This document shows positions 37,901-46,280 of a stretch of DNA of 64,000 nt, piece after piece. The translations under genes and the position numbers were made by a program. The stretch comes from Kordiimonas gwangyangensis DSM 19435 = JCM 12864 (GTDB lineage Bacteria; Pseudomonadota; Alphaproteobacteria; Sphingomonadales; Kordiimonadaceae), in assembly GCF_000375545.1 (NCBI RefSeq), contig NZ_AQXF01000005.1:384714-448713 (forward strand), written 5' to 3'. A model generated the notes under the pieces. It ran no database searches, was not told the DNA's origin, and saw only the letters and a program-made list of their open reading frames with translations. Each line of letters begins with the position of its first letter. The first letter of the stretch is position 1.

Positions 37901-38240
37901 GATTTTCATGACGATTGAGGATGAAACCGGTGTCGCCAACATCATCGTCTGGAAAAAGGTATTCGAGGGTGTGCGCGCCGCCGTCATGGGCAGCCGCCTG
38001 GCTTTTGTGCGTGGACGGCTGCAGCGGCAGGACGGTGTCACCCATATCGTGGCAGATGATGTGATGGACCGCTCGGTGGAACTACTGCGTCTGTCGGACG
38101 AGAAGCTAAAACTACCGGTTATTGCCGCAGATGAAGCCCTGCGCCCAACGGCGGGCGACACCCGCCTGCCCACCTACCGCCCTGCCATGCACCCGCGCAA
38201 CGTGAAGGGGCTTGTACCCAAAAGCCGGGATTTCCATTGA
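34959..38240 (+). CDS. dnaE2: Error-prone DNA polymerase DnaE2 (ImuC)
   Basis: A 1093-residue C-family polymerase of normal DnaE2 length. ATG at 34959 gives the family start YAELQVSSNFSFLRGASHADE. The N-terminal PHP domain is followed by the polymerase core, with catalytic aspartates in PDIDVDFEHERR and the FADYGFPESHAAAFAMLAYA motif. A C-terminal OB-fold follows (GLVLVRQRPGSAKGVIFMTI). It performs damage-induced translesion synthesis with ImuA and ImuB. It ends the SOS cassette and converges on proC. Confidence 0.97.
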   Translation: MYAELQVSSNFSFLRGASHADELVIYAKMHGIKAMAITDRNTLAGIVRGHVAAKEHDLKFIPAVRLDLMAGKVREVDAFAVPDGISLLAYPTDRAAYARLTTLLTTGNRRAAKGHCQLWLEDVASHAEGIQFALLPETVTGDLATFIPHLQDTLGKTIYLTATHRYQGQDRQRIHWLDHIARHTGAKLLATNDVLYHAPARRVMADVLACVRKHTNIDRAGYLAAQNAERFLKPPSEMLRLFEGFEHAVANTLALADSCIFSLDELRYNYPREQTPEGIDPQAHLETLARAGMEKRFPQGVPVREAETLERELAIVAQKNYAPYFLTVHDIVHYARAHKILCQGRGSAANSIICYALHITDVDPLEVDLLFERFVSDAREEPPDIDVDFEHERREEVIQYIYARYGRHRAGLAATTITYRMRSAVRDVGKVMGLSEDTITALSGTVWGSYGREISDERVQEAGFNPDDMRLRQTLEIAHELVGFPRHLSQHVGGFVLTESPLHEIVPIQNAAMADRTVIEWNKDDLDALNILKVDVLSLGMLTCIRKSFELLRTHHGVALTLHDIPKDDRATYEMTHRADTIGVFQIESRAQMSMLPRLRPNVFYDLVVQVAIVRPGPIQGNMVHPYLKRRQGKEPITFPSPAREHGDPDELKAVLAKTYGVPLFQEQAMKIAIVAAGFTAVEADKLRRSMASFRNQGTIHKFEEKFITGMTSRGYEHDYAMRCFDQIKGFADYGFPESHAAAFAMLAYASSWLKCHYPHVFACALLNSQPMGFYAPAQIVRDAREHGVEVREVDINKSDWDSTLEPAPGNKWGFAMRLGMRQIKGVREDCAKAIEAARLRPYLDVEDLHVRTRLPVAQLEKLAEADAFGSCALDRRAALWQIRALADTPNLPLFTHAETNERGTDPRVTLPEMPLAEHVVNDYQTLRLSLKAHPLSFLRPLFTHEGAVRAIDLHSMKDGDRLVIVGLVLVRQRPGSAKGVIFMTIEDETGVANIIVWKKVFEGVRAAVMGSRLAFVRGRLQRQDGVTHIVADDVMDRSVELLRLSDEKLKLPVIAADEALRPTAGDTRLPTYRPAMHPRNVKGLVPKSRDFH

Positions 38241-38257
38241 GGCCAAATATGAAAAAA

Positions 38258-39109
38258 TCAGGAAGCCGCAAGTTCCGCCGCGCGGCGCTTGGCCTTGCGG
38301 ATCGCCTGCTCAATCAGCGGACCAAAACCGCTGGAAACCAAGCTGCCCACCGCCTGTTCTGTAGTGCCGTTTGGTGAGGTAACCCTGCCGCGCAGGGTAG
38401 CCGGGCTTTCGTCCGACGAGACCGCCAGTTCCGCCGCGCCGAGCGCGGTCTGAAGCGTCAGCGCCCGCGCGGTTTCATGGTCAAGCCCGAGCTGCACGCC
38501 CGCCTTGATCATCTCCTCCATCAGCAAGAAGAAATAGGCGGGCCCGGTGCCCGACAGCGCAGTGACCGTATCAAGATGGGCCTCGTCATCGAGCGGCACA
38601 CAGATGCCAACGGCGGACATCAGCGCGATGGCGGTATTCAGCTGCTCATCGCTCACATTCCTATTGGCATAAATGCCGGTCGCGCCCGATCCCACAAGCA
38701 CCGGTGTGTTCGGCATGGTGCGCACAATCGCGGCCTCGGCCCCCAGCGCCTTTTCCATCACTTTCACCGGCTTGCCCGCGACAATGGAGATGAAAAGCCG
38801 CCCCTTGATACGCCCGGCGGCTGCGATGTCTGCCAGCACCGCGCCCATGGCGTCGGGCTTGACGGCGATTACCACAACGGGCGCGGCCGCCACGGCTTCG
38901 GCAATGCTGTCCGTCGTACGTACGCCAAATTTTTCGGCAAGGTGAAGTCGCCGCCCAAGGCCCGGGTTCGCGACGATGATGTCACGCGGCGCAAAATCCT
39001 GCGCAACAAGGCCGCCAATGATGGCAGACGCCATGTTACCCCCGCCAATAAACGCAATGGTTGGCAGGTCGACCACATCGGTCACGGGATCAGGCACAAG
39101 CTCGTTCAT
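38258..39109 (-). CDS. proC: Pyrroline-5-carboxylate reductase
   Basis: A 283-residue NAD(P)H-dependent enzyme for the last step of proline synthesis. The Rossmann motif IAFIGGGNMASAIIGGL is near the N-terminus, and the family signature in the C-terminal domain reads SPNGTTEQAVGSLVSSGF. Length is standard. Its promoter would lie in the 100-base gap to the lipoprotein gene. It converges on dnaE2 with 17 bases between the stops. Confidence 0.96.
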   Translation of the reverse strand: MNELVPDPVTDVVDLPTIAFIGGGNMASAIIGGLVAQDFAPRDIIVANPGLGRRLHLAEKFGVRTTDSIAEAVAAAPVVVIAVKPDAMGAVLADIAAAGRIKGRLFISIVAGKPVKVMEKALGAEAAIVRTMPNTPVLVGSGATGIYANRNVSDEQLNTAIALMSAVGICVPLDDEAHLDTVTALSGTGPAYFFLLMEEMIKAGVQLGLDHETARALTLQTALGAAELAVSSDESPATLRGRVTSPNGTTEQAVGSLVSSGFGPLIEQAIRKAKRRAAELAAS

Positions 39110-39209
39110 GGGCGTGGGCTCCGCTCAAATGCGCAATGAACCCCTTTAGCCCCAACCCTGCAGCGGGGCAAGCAAAGTCGTACCCACGACGGTTATTTGG
39201 CAGAAAGCG

Positions 39210-39704
39210 CTATTTGCAGCCAATCGCGCCCGCAACGGGAAGTGCAGCGGACCAGCCTTCCATGGTATCGATGGAGATCATGCCGCTTGGTACTTTGAGG
39301 CCACCCTGAAGCGTGCGGTCGGATTCCACTGCGATACGCAAAGTGACACGCAGGTCATCGCCAACAAAATTCTGCTTCTCGAAGAAAGACATGCCGATAG
39401 GCCGCTCCGCCCCGTCACGGGTGAGGGAACGCAAACTACCGTCCACAATCATCTCAGCGGCGAGGCTGTTGGAACGCTGGAAAAACACCAGCGGCGCGTC
39501 CTCGCGCTTGAGCCACAGGAACAGGCCGCATTCGCCCTCAGCCAAGGTTTGGGCAGGCAGTGCACTGAAACGCGACAGAACCTCGTCAGAGCCCAGGCGA
39601 GGCATACTGGCCGCCTGACGCGCGCGAGCATCCGGGCCCTTTGCGCCATCTGTCGCGCAAGCCGCAACGCACATCACCAGCGCGAGCGCCGCTATCTTTT
39701 TCAT
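39210..39704 (-). CDS. Lipoprotein encoded at the end of the type II secretion operon
   Basis: A 164-residue protein of no recognised family. The second ATG (39704) suits the AAGGGA site better than the first (39713). The lipobox is CVAAC, so it should be anchored to the outer or inner membrane. The body has two separate cysteines (GECGLFLW and the terminal GCK). It follows gspN closely on the same strand. Position suggests an accessory role in secretion, possibly like pilotin, but it shows no pilotin motif that I can name. Confidence 0.65.
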   Translation of the reverse strand: MKKIAALALVMCVAACATDGAKGPDARARQAASMPRLGSDEVLSRFSALPAQTLAEGECGLFLWLKREDAPLVFFQRSNSLAAEMIVDGSLRSLTRDGAERPIGMSFFEKQNFVGDDLRVTLRIAVESDRTLQGGLKVPSGMISIDTMEGWSAALPVAGAIGCK

Positions 39705-39722
39705 GGCTGTCATTCCCTTGGC

Positions 39723-40469
39723 CTAGAACCCGAGCGGCAGGTGTATCTCGCCAGCCCAGGCATTCCCGTTCCGCCGCAGTCCAGCAAAATTAAGCGCCAT
39801 TTGCAAGTCGTCACGACCAGCAAGCGCTGCTTTTGGGATCAGCGTTACCTCAGCAACCAATGTACCCGGCGTCATGCCCTTGGCGTTTAGTGTGAGCGAG
39901 AGCTGCTCGTTTTCGCCCGCAAGCGCCATGGTTGGTTGACCATATAAACAAGCGCCATCGCCCACGAGCACAAGCTCGCCCGCGCCAAGCTGGCTTAGTG
40001 CACTACTGAATGCGTCGGTGCGCAGGGTGAAACTACCGCCCATACAGCCCTGCGGCCCGAGCACCAGCTCAGATGCCGTGAGCGAAAGACTGCCACGCAG
40101 CGGCCAGCCATCAGCGCCCGCTGCAACAGGCGTAACTAGCTTAAGGTTGGTGAAGCTGTATATGTCGGCGTCAGTTTCGCGGACCACAGCGCTGCCAGAA
40201 ATGCCTTGGCCACGCACCTGAACATCGCCCGAGAGGGAGCCCGTAAAAAGTGCCCCGAGAGACGGCTCAACCGTTACATTGCCAAGCGGCATGCCTCGGT
40301 AGGTGGCGCCGGAAAGCTCGGCATGAAACAAGGTGCCCTGCACGTCACTGTAGCTGAGGCGCGTATCAAGGCCGAGCCATGAAACCGCGAGCCTTGCTGG
40401 CATGAGCACAACAAACAACAGCACGAATGCCGCGGCAAAGACCAGCGCCAGATGGTTACGGCTTAACAT
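39723..40469 (-). CDS. gspN: Type II secretion protein N
   Basis: A 248-residue inner-membrane protein with one N-terminal helix (LALVFAAAFVLLFVVLMPAR) and a beta-rich periplasmic domain (LSYSDVQGTLFHAELSGATY). This matches GspN, an accessory pseudopilin-platform component missing from many type II systems. It overlaps gspM by one base. Confidence 0.85.
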   Translation of the reverse strand: MLSRNHLALVFAAAFVLLFVVLMPARLAVSWLGLDTRLSYSDVQGTLFHAELSGATYRGMPLGNVTVEPSLGALFTGSLSGDVQVRGQGISGSAVVRETDADIYSFTNLKLVTPVAAGADGWPLRGSLSLTASELVLGPQGCMGGSFTLRTDAFSSALSQLGAGELVLVGDGACLYGQPTMALAGENEQLSLTLNAKGMTPGTLVAEVTLIPKAALAGRDDLQMALNFAGLRRNGNAWAGEIHLPLGF

Positions 40470-40951
40470 CAGCTTGCCTCACTGAACTGGATTTGCGCCC
40501 TGAGTTGCTGGCCATTGCCCGCTTTCTGCAAGGAGACCTTCACTGGCGTGATCTGCCGCTCGCTTGCGAGGGCAGTGAGCCAGCCGTAGAGCGCAGGCGA
40601 GGTCACATCATCCGCCCAGATGGTGAGCGTACCGTCCTCGCCCGGCTGGATACGGCTAATGGAAACCCCCGCCGTGCGCGCCGCCACTGCCACCACGACA
40701 CGGAGCGGTTCATCACCAGCTTTCGCCTTGGCATCGCGGCCTTCCGCGTAAAGTGCGCGCATCTCAGCCGCTGACGTTGCCACACTTTCATAAAGCACAA
40801 CGGCTGCCGCATGATCCCGCGCAGCACTTTCACGCGCGGCTTCCAGCGGACGGATGATGCCAAGCCATAGGGCAACCACAGCCAACAGCGCCGCCATGAC
40901 GCCCAGCATCAGACGTTCACGCGCGGTCAGGTTGTTCCAGTAATCCTTCAT
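40469..40951 (-). CDS. gspM: Type II secretion protein M
   Basis: A 160-residue bitopic protein with the family start WNNLTARERLMLGVMAALLA, a single transmembrane helix, a periplasmic coiled coil and a ferredoxin-like domain. GspM partners GspL in the assembly platform. Its ATG overlaps the gspL stop by four bases. Confidence 0.88.
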   Translation of the reverse strand: MKDYWNNLTARERLMLGVMAALLAVVALWLGIIRPLEAARESAARDHAAAVVLYESVATSAAEMRALYAEGRDAKAKAGDEPLRVVVAVAARTAGVSISRIQPGEDGTLTIWADDVTSPALYGWLTALASERQITPVKVSLQKAGNGQQLRAQIQFSEAS

Positions 40952-42045
40952 GACGCGCTCCTCAAAACCAGGTCCGTCACCACGCGGGCCCCTTCCTGAC
41001 GGCTGCCGCCTTCACTGACATCAATACCTGCGGCGGTGAGCTTTTTCTTGAACGCCTCACCTTCCGCGAAGGACGCAAAGGAGAGGGTCACCGCCAGTTC
41101 GCCGCGCGCGTTATCGAAGCGCAGGCCGTCCATCAGGGTACCGTCCGACAGGCTGGTTTCCTTGAACAGGATGCCCGAAAGCTTGAGGAATTCACCGCCG
41201 CTTTGCTGCCTGAGCTTCATCACTTCCTGCCGGGCCTGCGCGCGCATGTTGGCGATGCGTTTGACATCTGGGAAGCTGGACCGGAACAGCGCTTCTGTCT
41301 CGGCATAGACCGCTTCGGTGCTGTCCGCGAGCTTACTGGTTTCCATCAACGTTGCGGCAATCCAGACAGCAAAAGCGGCCAGGAGGATCAGCCCGGCGCG
41401 GCGGAACCACAGCACGAACGCCATCACATCAGCGCGGGCAGCAAAGCGGCCTTGGCAAAGATTGAAGTCTGCGGTCACGGCACGGGCCAGAAGACTGTTC
41501 CAGTTGAGGTCCACACCCTCAGCGCTGCCCTCTGGCAGCATGGCTTCCGCGAGCGCACGCTCGGCGGTGAAGCCCGTGCCCTCCGGCTGGCGGACGCGCA
41601 CAAAACCATCGAGCCCGATAGCAGCAGCGGTCGCTTCGCCCATGTCCACCAACATGAAGTCAGGCACAATGCGCGAGGGCTCAAGGCCATGGGCCCGAAG
41701 CGTAGTGAAAACGCTGTCCATCAATGATTGTTTCGTTACCGCAACAAAACTCTCATCCCCTACAGGCCAGATGGCGAAGTGGTGATCAGCGCTTGGTGTC
41801 GCGAGGCGATCTTCCATCATGCCGGGCACGATGCGGGCCAGCTTGGCCGCTGGCAGCTTGGGCAGGCTTTCGCGCCAGACGGTGACGCCGGTGCCTGTCA
41901 GCACCGCGATCACTTCGCTCGCCTCCACACTGCCGATGCTATCAAGCGGCACAGCTTCAAGCCAGTCGCCTGCCTTCGACACACGGCCGGCGGCGGTGAT
42001 GCCTGTCCCGAATTCATCAAGGCTTATAACAAGATAGTCGCTCAA
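40948..42045 (-). CDS. gspL: Type II secretion protein L
   Basis: A 365-residue bitopic protein: an actin-like cytoplasmic domain for docking GspE (about 1-230), a transmembrane helix near residues 225-245 (RAGLILLAAFAVWIAATLM) and a periplasmic ferredoxin-like domain. GspL links the ATPase to the inner-membrane platform. Four-base overlaps join it to gspM and gspK. Confidence 0.88.
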   Translation of the reverse strand: MSDYLVISLDEFGTGITAAGRVSKAGDWLEAVPLDSIGSVEASEVIAVLTGTGVTVWRESLPKLPAAKLARIVPGMMEDRLATPSADHHFAIWPVGDESFVAVTKQSLMDSVFTTLRAHGLEPSRIVPDFMLVDMGEATAAAIGLDGFVRVRQPEGTGFTAERALAEAMLPEGSAEGVDLNWNSLLARAVTADFNLCQGRFAARADVMAFVLWFRRAGLILLAAFAVWIAATLMETSKLADSTEAVYAETEALFRSSFPDVKRIANMRAQARQEVMKLRQQSGGEFLKLSGILFKETSLSDGTLMDGLRFDNARGELAVTLSFASFAEGEAFKKKLTAAGIDVSEGGSRQEGARVVTDLVLRSAS

Positions 42046-43067
42046 TAGATCACCCCAAACTTGCGGGCAATGACATGGGCCTTGCCGTCATCGCCAACAG
42101 CGAGGGTGGAGGAAAGCTCCACCGTCGCATCATGATATTCAACAGAAATGCGGGCATCAAACGCTTGCGGTTTGACCGAAATGCGGGACCGGACGGATTG
42201 GTCAAGCGTCATGCCTTCAAATGCCCGGTGGCGCCAGAAGGCCGCATTGTCGGCATAGCCCGCGGCCGGACGCTCCGCCAAAACCCGTTGGGCCGCCTGC
42301 GGGTCAAGCCCCTTGCCAACGAGTGCGACAAGGAGCGGGGCGTCAAAAACCCTTAGGGTATTGGCATTTAGCTTGACCGGGTCAGTATTGGGCCGGACAC
42401 AGAGATGTGGTTCAAGCGCGGCACGGACCGCAGGCGTGAAACCACGAACAAGGCGAAGCTCGCTCAAGTCTGCCACCAAGGTATTGGCCGCCCGGTAGGC
42501 GGGAGAAAGGTTAGCGTAATCATAGTCTTCCGCGCCCGACGGCAGCGGGCGGCTATCACTATCGAGCCAGTCAGCGAGGCTGCCGGCGAGTTTTTCGCCC
42601 TCAAATTCCGAGAAGCCGACAGCCATTGTCAGACGTACGAAGCGCTGCATGGCTGCCGGGTCTGCGATGAAGAAATTGTTCTGCTTTACCACCAAGCTAT
42701 TGATATTAAAGCAGTTTGTCGCATCCATCAGTGTGCCATCGAGTGTGCCACCATCAAGCGGGTAGGAAACCGCCTGCCCGGGGCCACCCACCAGCGCCAC
42801 CAGCTTGGCGTTGGCGCGGTAAAGCTCCTCCGCCGCCGCAAGCGCCATGGCTTCACCGCCAAGCGCGTAAAGCCTTGCTTGTTCATGGGTTTTTACCGCC
42901 GTCGCACGTTTGATCGAGAAGCCGAGCCGGTCGAACGCGACCGCGGCACCCACGCTCATGAGCGCGACAAGCATCAGGATAGTGATGAGCGCCGCGCCGC
43001 GATCGTGCGAAAATGTGTGCAAGGAGTGTGCGAAAACTGTGCGGGATTTGTGCAACGCTTTTTTCAT
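42042..43067 (-). CDS. gspK: Minor pseudopilin GspK
   Basis: A 341-residue pseudopilin. The prepilin motif is DRG-AALITILMLVALMSVG, with no Glu at mature position 5, as is characteristic of GspK, the tip pseudopilin. The large globular domain (NCFNINSL, FADWLDSD-like ADWLDSDSRPLPSGAEDYDY) is typical. The tip complex GspK-I-J is encoded together here. Confidence 0.92.
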   Translation of the reverse strand: MKKALHKSRTVFAHSLHTFSHDRGAALITILMLVALMSVGAAVAFDRLGFSIKRATAVKTHEQARLYALGGEAMALAAAEELYRANAKLVALVGGPGQAVSYPLDGGTLDGTLMDATNCFNINSLVVKQNNFFIADPAAMQRFVRLTMAVGFSEFEGEKLAGSLADWLDSDSRPLPSGAEDYDYANLSPAYRAANTLVADLSELRLVRGFTPAVRAALEPHLCVRPNTDPVKLNANTLRVFDAPLLVALVGKGLDPQAAQRVLAERPAAGYADNAAFWRHRAFEGMTLDQSVRSRISVKPQAFDARISVEYHDATVELSSTLAVGDDGKAHVIARKFGVIY

Positions 43068-43705
43068 GCGCTTGCCCCCACTTGCATGGTCAGCCGAAGC
43101 GTGCCACGGCCCATGATATCACACTCAAGCTCCATGAGCGAGGGCATGCTGCCGCGCTCCCCCGCCTTGCCCTGCCAGTCGACCGACCAGACGGCATCGT
43201 TCCTGAACCGCACACGGACAGCCTCGACATTGGCCAAGAGCACCTGCTCCGTCACCGGGGTTTCGGGTGTGGCGTCCGGCCGGGCGAAAGCCCGGCGCAC
43301 AAGCTTGCCGTCGGTGAAGACATATTCGACCCGCTGGACGGCTGGCGCATCATCGCTGACAAGCGCCGCCAGATGACCGCCGCGCACGAGCCGAAGGAAA
43401 GGTTCTGCCCTCCCCTCACCACCGGTCGATAACCGAGGCGCAGGCATGCCACCCATGAACACCGGCAAGCTGCCACCGTCCACGTCCCGCATGGGGCGCT
43501 CAACCGCCTGGCTAAGGTCAGCCCGCAGCATGCTTTTGGTGGTTTGAATATCGGCGATGAAGTCATCAGCGCTCGCCATCGCGCGTTCGCCAGAGTTGAA
43601 GCTGATAAGAATGGCAACCCCCGCCGCCGAGACAAAGGCGAAAATCAGCATCGCCACCATCACTTCCACAAGGGAGAAACCTGCGTCTTGCCTGAGCGTC
43701 TTCAT
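43064..43705 (-). CDS. gspJ: Minor pseudopilin GspJ
   Basis: A 213-residue pseudopilin with cleavage motif DAG-FSLVEVMVAMLIFAFVSA and the mature Glu5. It carries a C-terminal beta domain. It forms the pseudopilus tip with GspI and GspK. Four-base overlaps on both sides indicate tight translational coupling. Confidence 0.92.
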   Translation of the reverse strand: MKTLRQDAGFSLVEVMVAMLIFAFVSAAGVAILISFNSGERAMASADDFIADIQTTKSMLRADLSQAVERPMRDVDGGSLPVFMGGMPAPRLSTGGEGRAEPFLRLVRGGHLAALVSDDAPAVQRVEYVFTDGKLVRRAFARPDATPETPVTEQVLLANVEAVRVRFRNDAVWSVDWQGKAGERGSMPSLMELECDIMGRGTLRLTMQVGASA

Positions 43706-44088
43706 TCGACCCTCCGGAACGCAGTGAGCTTGGCAAGCGGGGTATCACCACCTTCAGCGGTGACCGTCACGTCAAGCGACATCAGCTCGGACCCCGGCAC
43801 CACGCGCACCACTTCGGCCCAGCGGAACGAAACCCCAAACTGGTCCTCAGTGCCCGAGCGGCTGCCAATGGCCGGGCTTTCTTCCTGCGCGGAGAGCAGC
43901 GCCAAACGGTTCTCAGCCACAATCGCGGCCAGTGCCTGTTCCTGCACCCGGCCTGTCATGCGCGCGGCAGAGGCCTGATGGTCCAAGAGCGTGACGGCCG
44001 CGAGCGACAGCACCGCCATCGCCACCAGCAGTTCAAGGAGCGAGAAGCCGCCATCGGACTTGAGCTTTTGCTTAAAGTCAGCTTGCAT
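43702..44088 (-). CDS. gspI: Minor pseudopilin GspI
   Basis: A 128-residue pseudopilin starting at ATG 44088, which overlaps the gspH end by 11 bases. The cleavage motif is DGG-FSLLELLVAMAVLSLAAV. The longer open frame is antisense-like extension inside gspH and is not used. Nucleates the pseudopilus tip with GspJ and GspK. Confidence 0.92.
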   Translation of the reverse strand: MQADFKQKLKSDGGFSLLELLVAMAVLSLAAVTLLDHQASAARMTGRVQEQALAAIVAENRLALLSAQEESPAIGSRSGTEDQFGVSFRWAEVVRVVPGSELMSLDVTVTAEGGDTPLAKLTAFRRVE

Positions 44089-44575
44089 GGGCCACCACCT
44101 CGATAGCGCCGGTGCCACTGCCCTGCACGCTGCCGCGTTCGCCTTCCACCTCAAGCGAGAGTTTGAAGCTCGCCGCTTCGCCTGTCGGCAGGAACCACAC
44201 ATGGGGGCGCAGGACTTCGCCGCGCTTCAGCTCGAGGCTGACCGCCGCACCGTCCAGCTCCACGCCCACAAGGCTTGCGCCGTCCCATGTGCGCGCGCGG
44301 CCCACAAGCGTGCTGTCCGCGACCCACACGCCTCCCTTCAGCACCAGCGGCGTGTAGCCGCTATCGTCAAAGCGCAGGCCCACCGCACGACCTGTGGTCA
44401 CCGCCGTGCGGCCCAGCGCCGTCATATAGCTGCGGGTGCCCGATAGCGCACGCTCAAGCCGGTCGTCTTTCGAAGGCATCGCCAGCACAACGGCACTCGC
44501 CATCAAGCCCATGATGGCCATCACCACCATGATCTCAACAAGCGAAAAACCTTTGTCTGACGAGAGCGCGCGCAT
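44078..44575 (-). CDS. gspH: Pseudopilin GspH
   Basis: A 165-residue pseudopilin with cleavage motif DKG-FSLVEIMVVMAIMGLMASA and a GspH/FimT-type beta domain. It connects the tip complex to the GspG shaft. The ATG lies 16 bases after gspG ends. Confidence 0.92.
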   Translation of the reverse strand: MRALSSDKGFSLVEIMVVMAIMGLMASAVVLAMPSKDDRLERALSGTRSYMTALGRTAVTTGRAVGLRFDDSGYTPLVLKGGVWVADSTLVGRARTWDGASLVGVELDGAAVSLELKRGEVLRPHVWFLPTGEAASFKLSLEVEGERGSVQGSGTGAIEVVAHAS

Positions 44576-44591
44576 GGCTGTGCCTTATGCC

Positions 44592-45053
44592 CTATTCGCT
44601 TTTCCAGTTGCCTATGTCGGCGTTCATGCCTTCGCCGCCCAGACGGCCATCGGCCCCGAAGGAATAGATGTCATAAGCGCCATGTTCACCGGGGATGAGA
44701 TACTGATAATCATTGCCCCATGGGTCTTTCGGCAGGCTTTTGATGTAACCTTCCGAACGGAATTTGGCGCCCTTTGGCGGGTTCACCAGCACCTCAACGC
44801 CTTCTTCAAGTGTGGGATATTTGAGCGTATCCATGCGGTACATCTCAACCGCCTGGTCAAGCAGGCTCACATCCGTGCGGGCTTTTTCAATCATCGCGCG
44901 GTCCTGGCTTGGCAGCACGTTGATAACCACAACGGTGGTGAGAAGCCCGATGATGACGATCACCACCATGAGCTCAATAAGCGAGAAACCTTCATCGCGG
45001 CGGCTTACGCGCGCGAGGGCTTTCAGCAGGTTTGCAAAACGTTTCATGTTCAT
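44592..45053 (-). CDS. gspG: Major pseudopilin GspG
   Basis: A 153-residue major pseudopilin with motif DEG-FSLIELMVVIVIIGLLTT. The diagnostic C-terminal calcium-binding region is present (LPKDPWGNDYQYLIPGEHGA, DIYSFGADGRLGGEG). It polymerises into the periplasmic pseudopilus that pushes substrates through GspD. Confidence 0.96.
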   Translation of the reverse strand: MNMKRFANLLKALARVSRRDEGFSLIELMVVIVIIGLLTTVVVINVLPSQDRAMIEKARTDVSLLDQAVEMYRMDTLKYPTLEEGVEVLVNPPKGAKFRSEGYIKSLPKDPWGNDYQYLIPGEHGAYDIYSFGADGRLGGEGMNADIGNWKSE

Positions 45054-45059
45054 TCTCCG

Positions 45060-46280
45060 TTACCCGAGCACGAGGCTGTTGAGCTTGAGGATTGGCAGCA
45101 TGATCGACAGCACAATCGCCCCCACAATCCCGCCCATCATAATCACGATCAGTGGCTCCAACAGGCTGAGCGCCGTTTTGGTGAAGCCGTCAAATTCGGC
45201 GTCCAGATAGTCTGCAACGCGGTAAAGCATGTGCGCGAGCTGGCCGCTTTTCTCCCCCGCCGCCACCATATAGCCAAGCATGGGCGGAAACTCGCCCGCT
45301 TGCCTGAGCGCGGCTGAGGTGCCCATGCCTTCGCGGATCTGGTCAATCGCGCGGTCAAGGGCTGCACGCATACGGTCGTTCCGGACTGTCTCTCTCGCGG
45401 CCATCAGGCCTTCAAGCACCGGGCTGCCGCCCGAGACAAGCGTGCCGAGCGCACGGGCAAATCGCGCCGCGTTCACCGCGCGGATAAGCCGGCCAATGAC
45501 CGGCACACGCAACAGGGCTGTATGCACCTGCATACGGAACGCCGGCTGGCGCATGGCCGAGATGAAAGCGAAGATAGCAGCCGCAAGGCCAAGGAAAAGC
45601 CACAGGCCGAAACCCACAAGAAAGTCAGACACGCCAACCACAATTTGTGTCAGCACAGGCAGGTCAGAGCCGAAGTTTTCAAACTGGCTGACCACCTTGG
45701 GCACAACAAAGATCATCAGCGCGGTCACCACCGCCACGGCCACAACAGCGAGCACAATGGGGTAAATGAGCGCGGACTGGACCTTGTTTTTGGTCTCCTG
45801 CGATTTTTCGCGGTGTTCAGCCACGTTTGATAGCACACGCGCGAGGTCCCCCGATGCTTCCCCCGCCGCGACCATGGCGCGGTAGAGGGGGTCAAAGCTT
45901 TTTGGTTCCTGCTCCATCGCCTGTGAGAGCCTGAGGCCTTCCATCACGCTTGAGCGCACACGGGTCAGCACGCGGCGCGGACCCGGCTTTTCGGCTTGGG
46001 CCGCAATAGCGCCCAAGGCTTCCTCAACCGTGGCAGCTGCGCCCAGCATGGTCGCAAGCTGGCGGGTGATGAGCGCGAGGTCTTTGGTGGAGATAACATC
46101 ATCCCGCTTGAACAGGCTGACCTTGCGGCCACCACGTTTCTGCGAGGCGGGCGACAGCGAGGTGGCAAACAGCGCGTTCGCTTTCAGCCGTTCGCGTGCG
46201 TCACGTTCGCTCTCCGCCGTGATGACGCCGGAGCGGGCGCGGCCCTTGCCGTCAAGCGCTTCATATTCAAACGCCAGCAT
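45060..46280 (-). CDS. gspF: Type II secretion inner-membrane platform protein GspF
   Basis: A 406-residue polytopic protein with two repeated cytoplasmic four-helix domains and three predicted membrane segments. ATG at 46280 (FEYEALDGKGRARSG follows) has GGAGCGG upstream; it overlaps gspE by 14 bases. Motifs LALITRQLATMLGAA and the C-terminal EPLIVIMMGGIVGAIVL are family-typical. Confidence 0.95.
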   Translation of the reverse strand: MLAFEYEALDGKGRARSGVITAESERDARERLKANALFATSLSPASQKRGGRKVSLFKRDDVISTKDLALITRQLATMLGAAATVEEALGAIAAQAEKPGPRRVLTRVRSSVMEGLRLSQAMEQEPKSFDPLYRAMVAAGEASGDLARVLSNVAEHREKSQETKNKVQSALIYPIVLAVVAVAVVTALMIFVVPKVVSQFENFGSDLPVLTQIVVGVSDFLVGFGLWLFLGLAAAIFAFISAMRQPAFRMQVHTALLRVPVIGRLIRAVNAARFARALGTLVSGGSPVLEGLMAARETVRNDRMRAALDRAIDQIREGMGTSAALRQAGEFPPMLGYMVAAGEKSGQLAHMLYRVADYLDAEFDGFTKTALSLLEPLIVIMMGGIVGAIVLSIMLPILKLNSLVLG

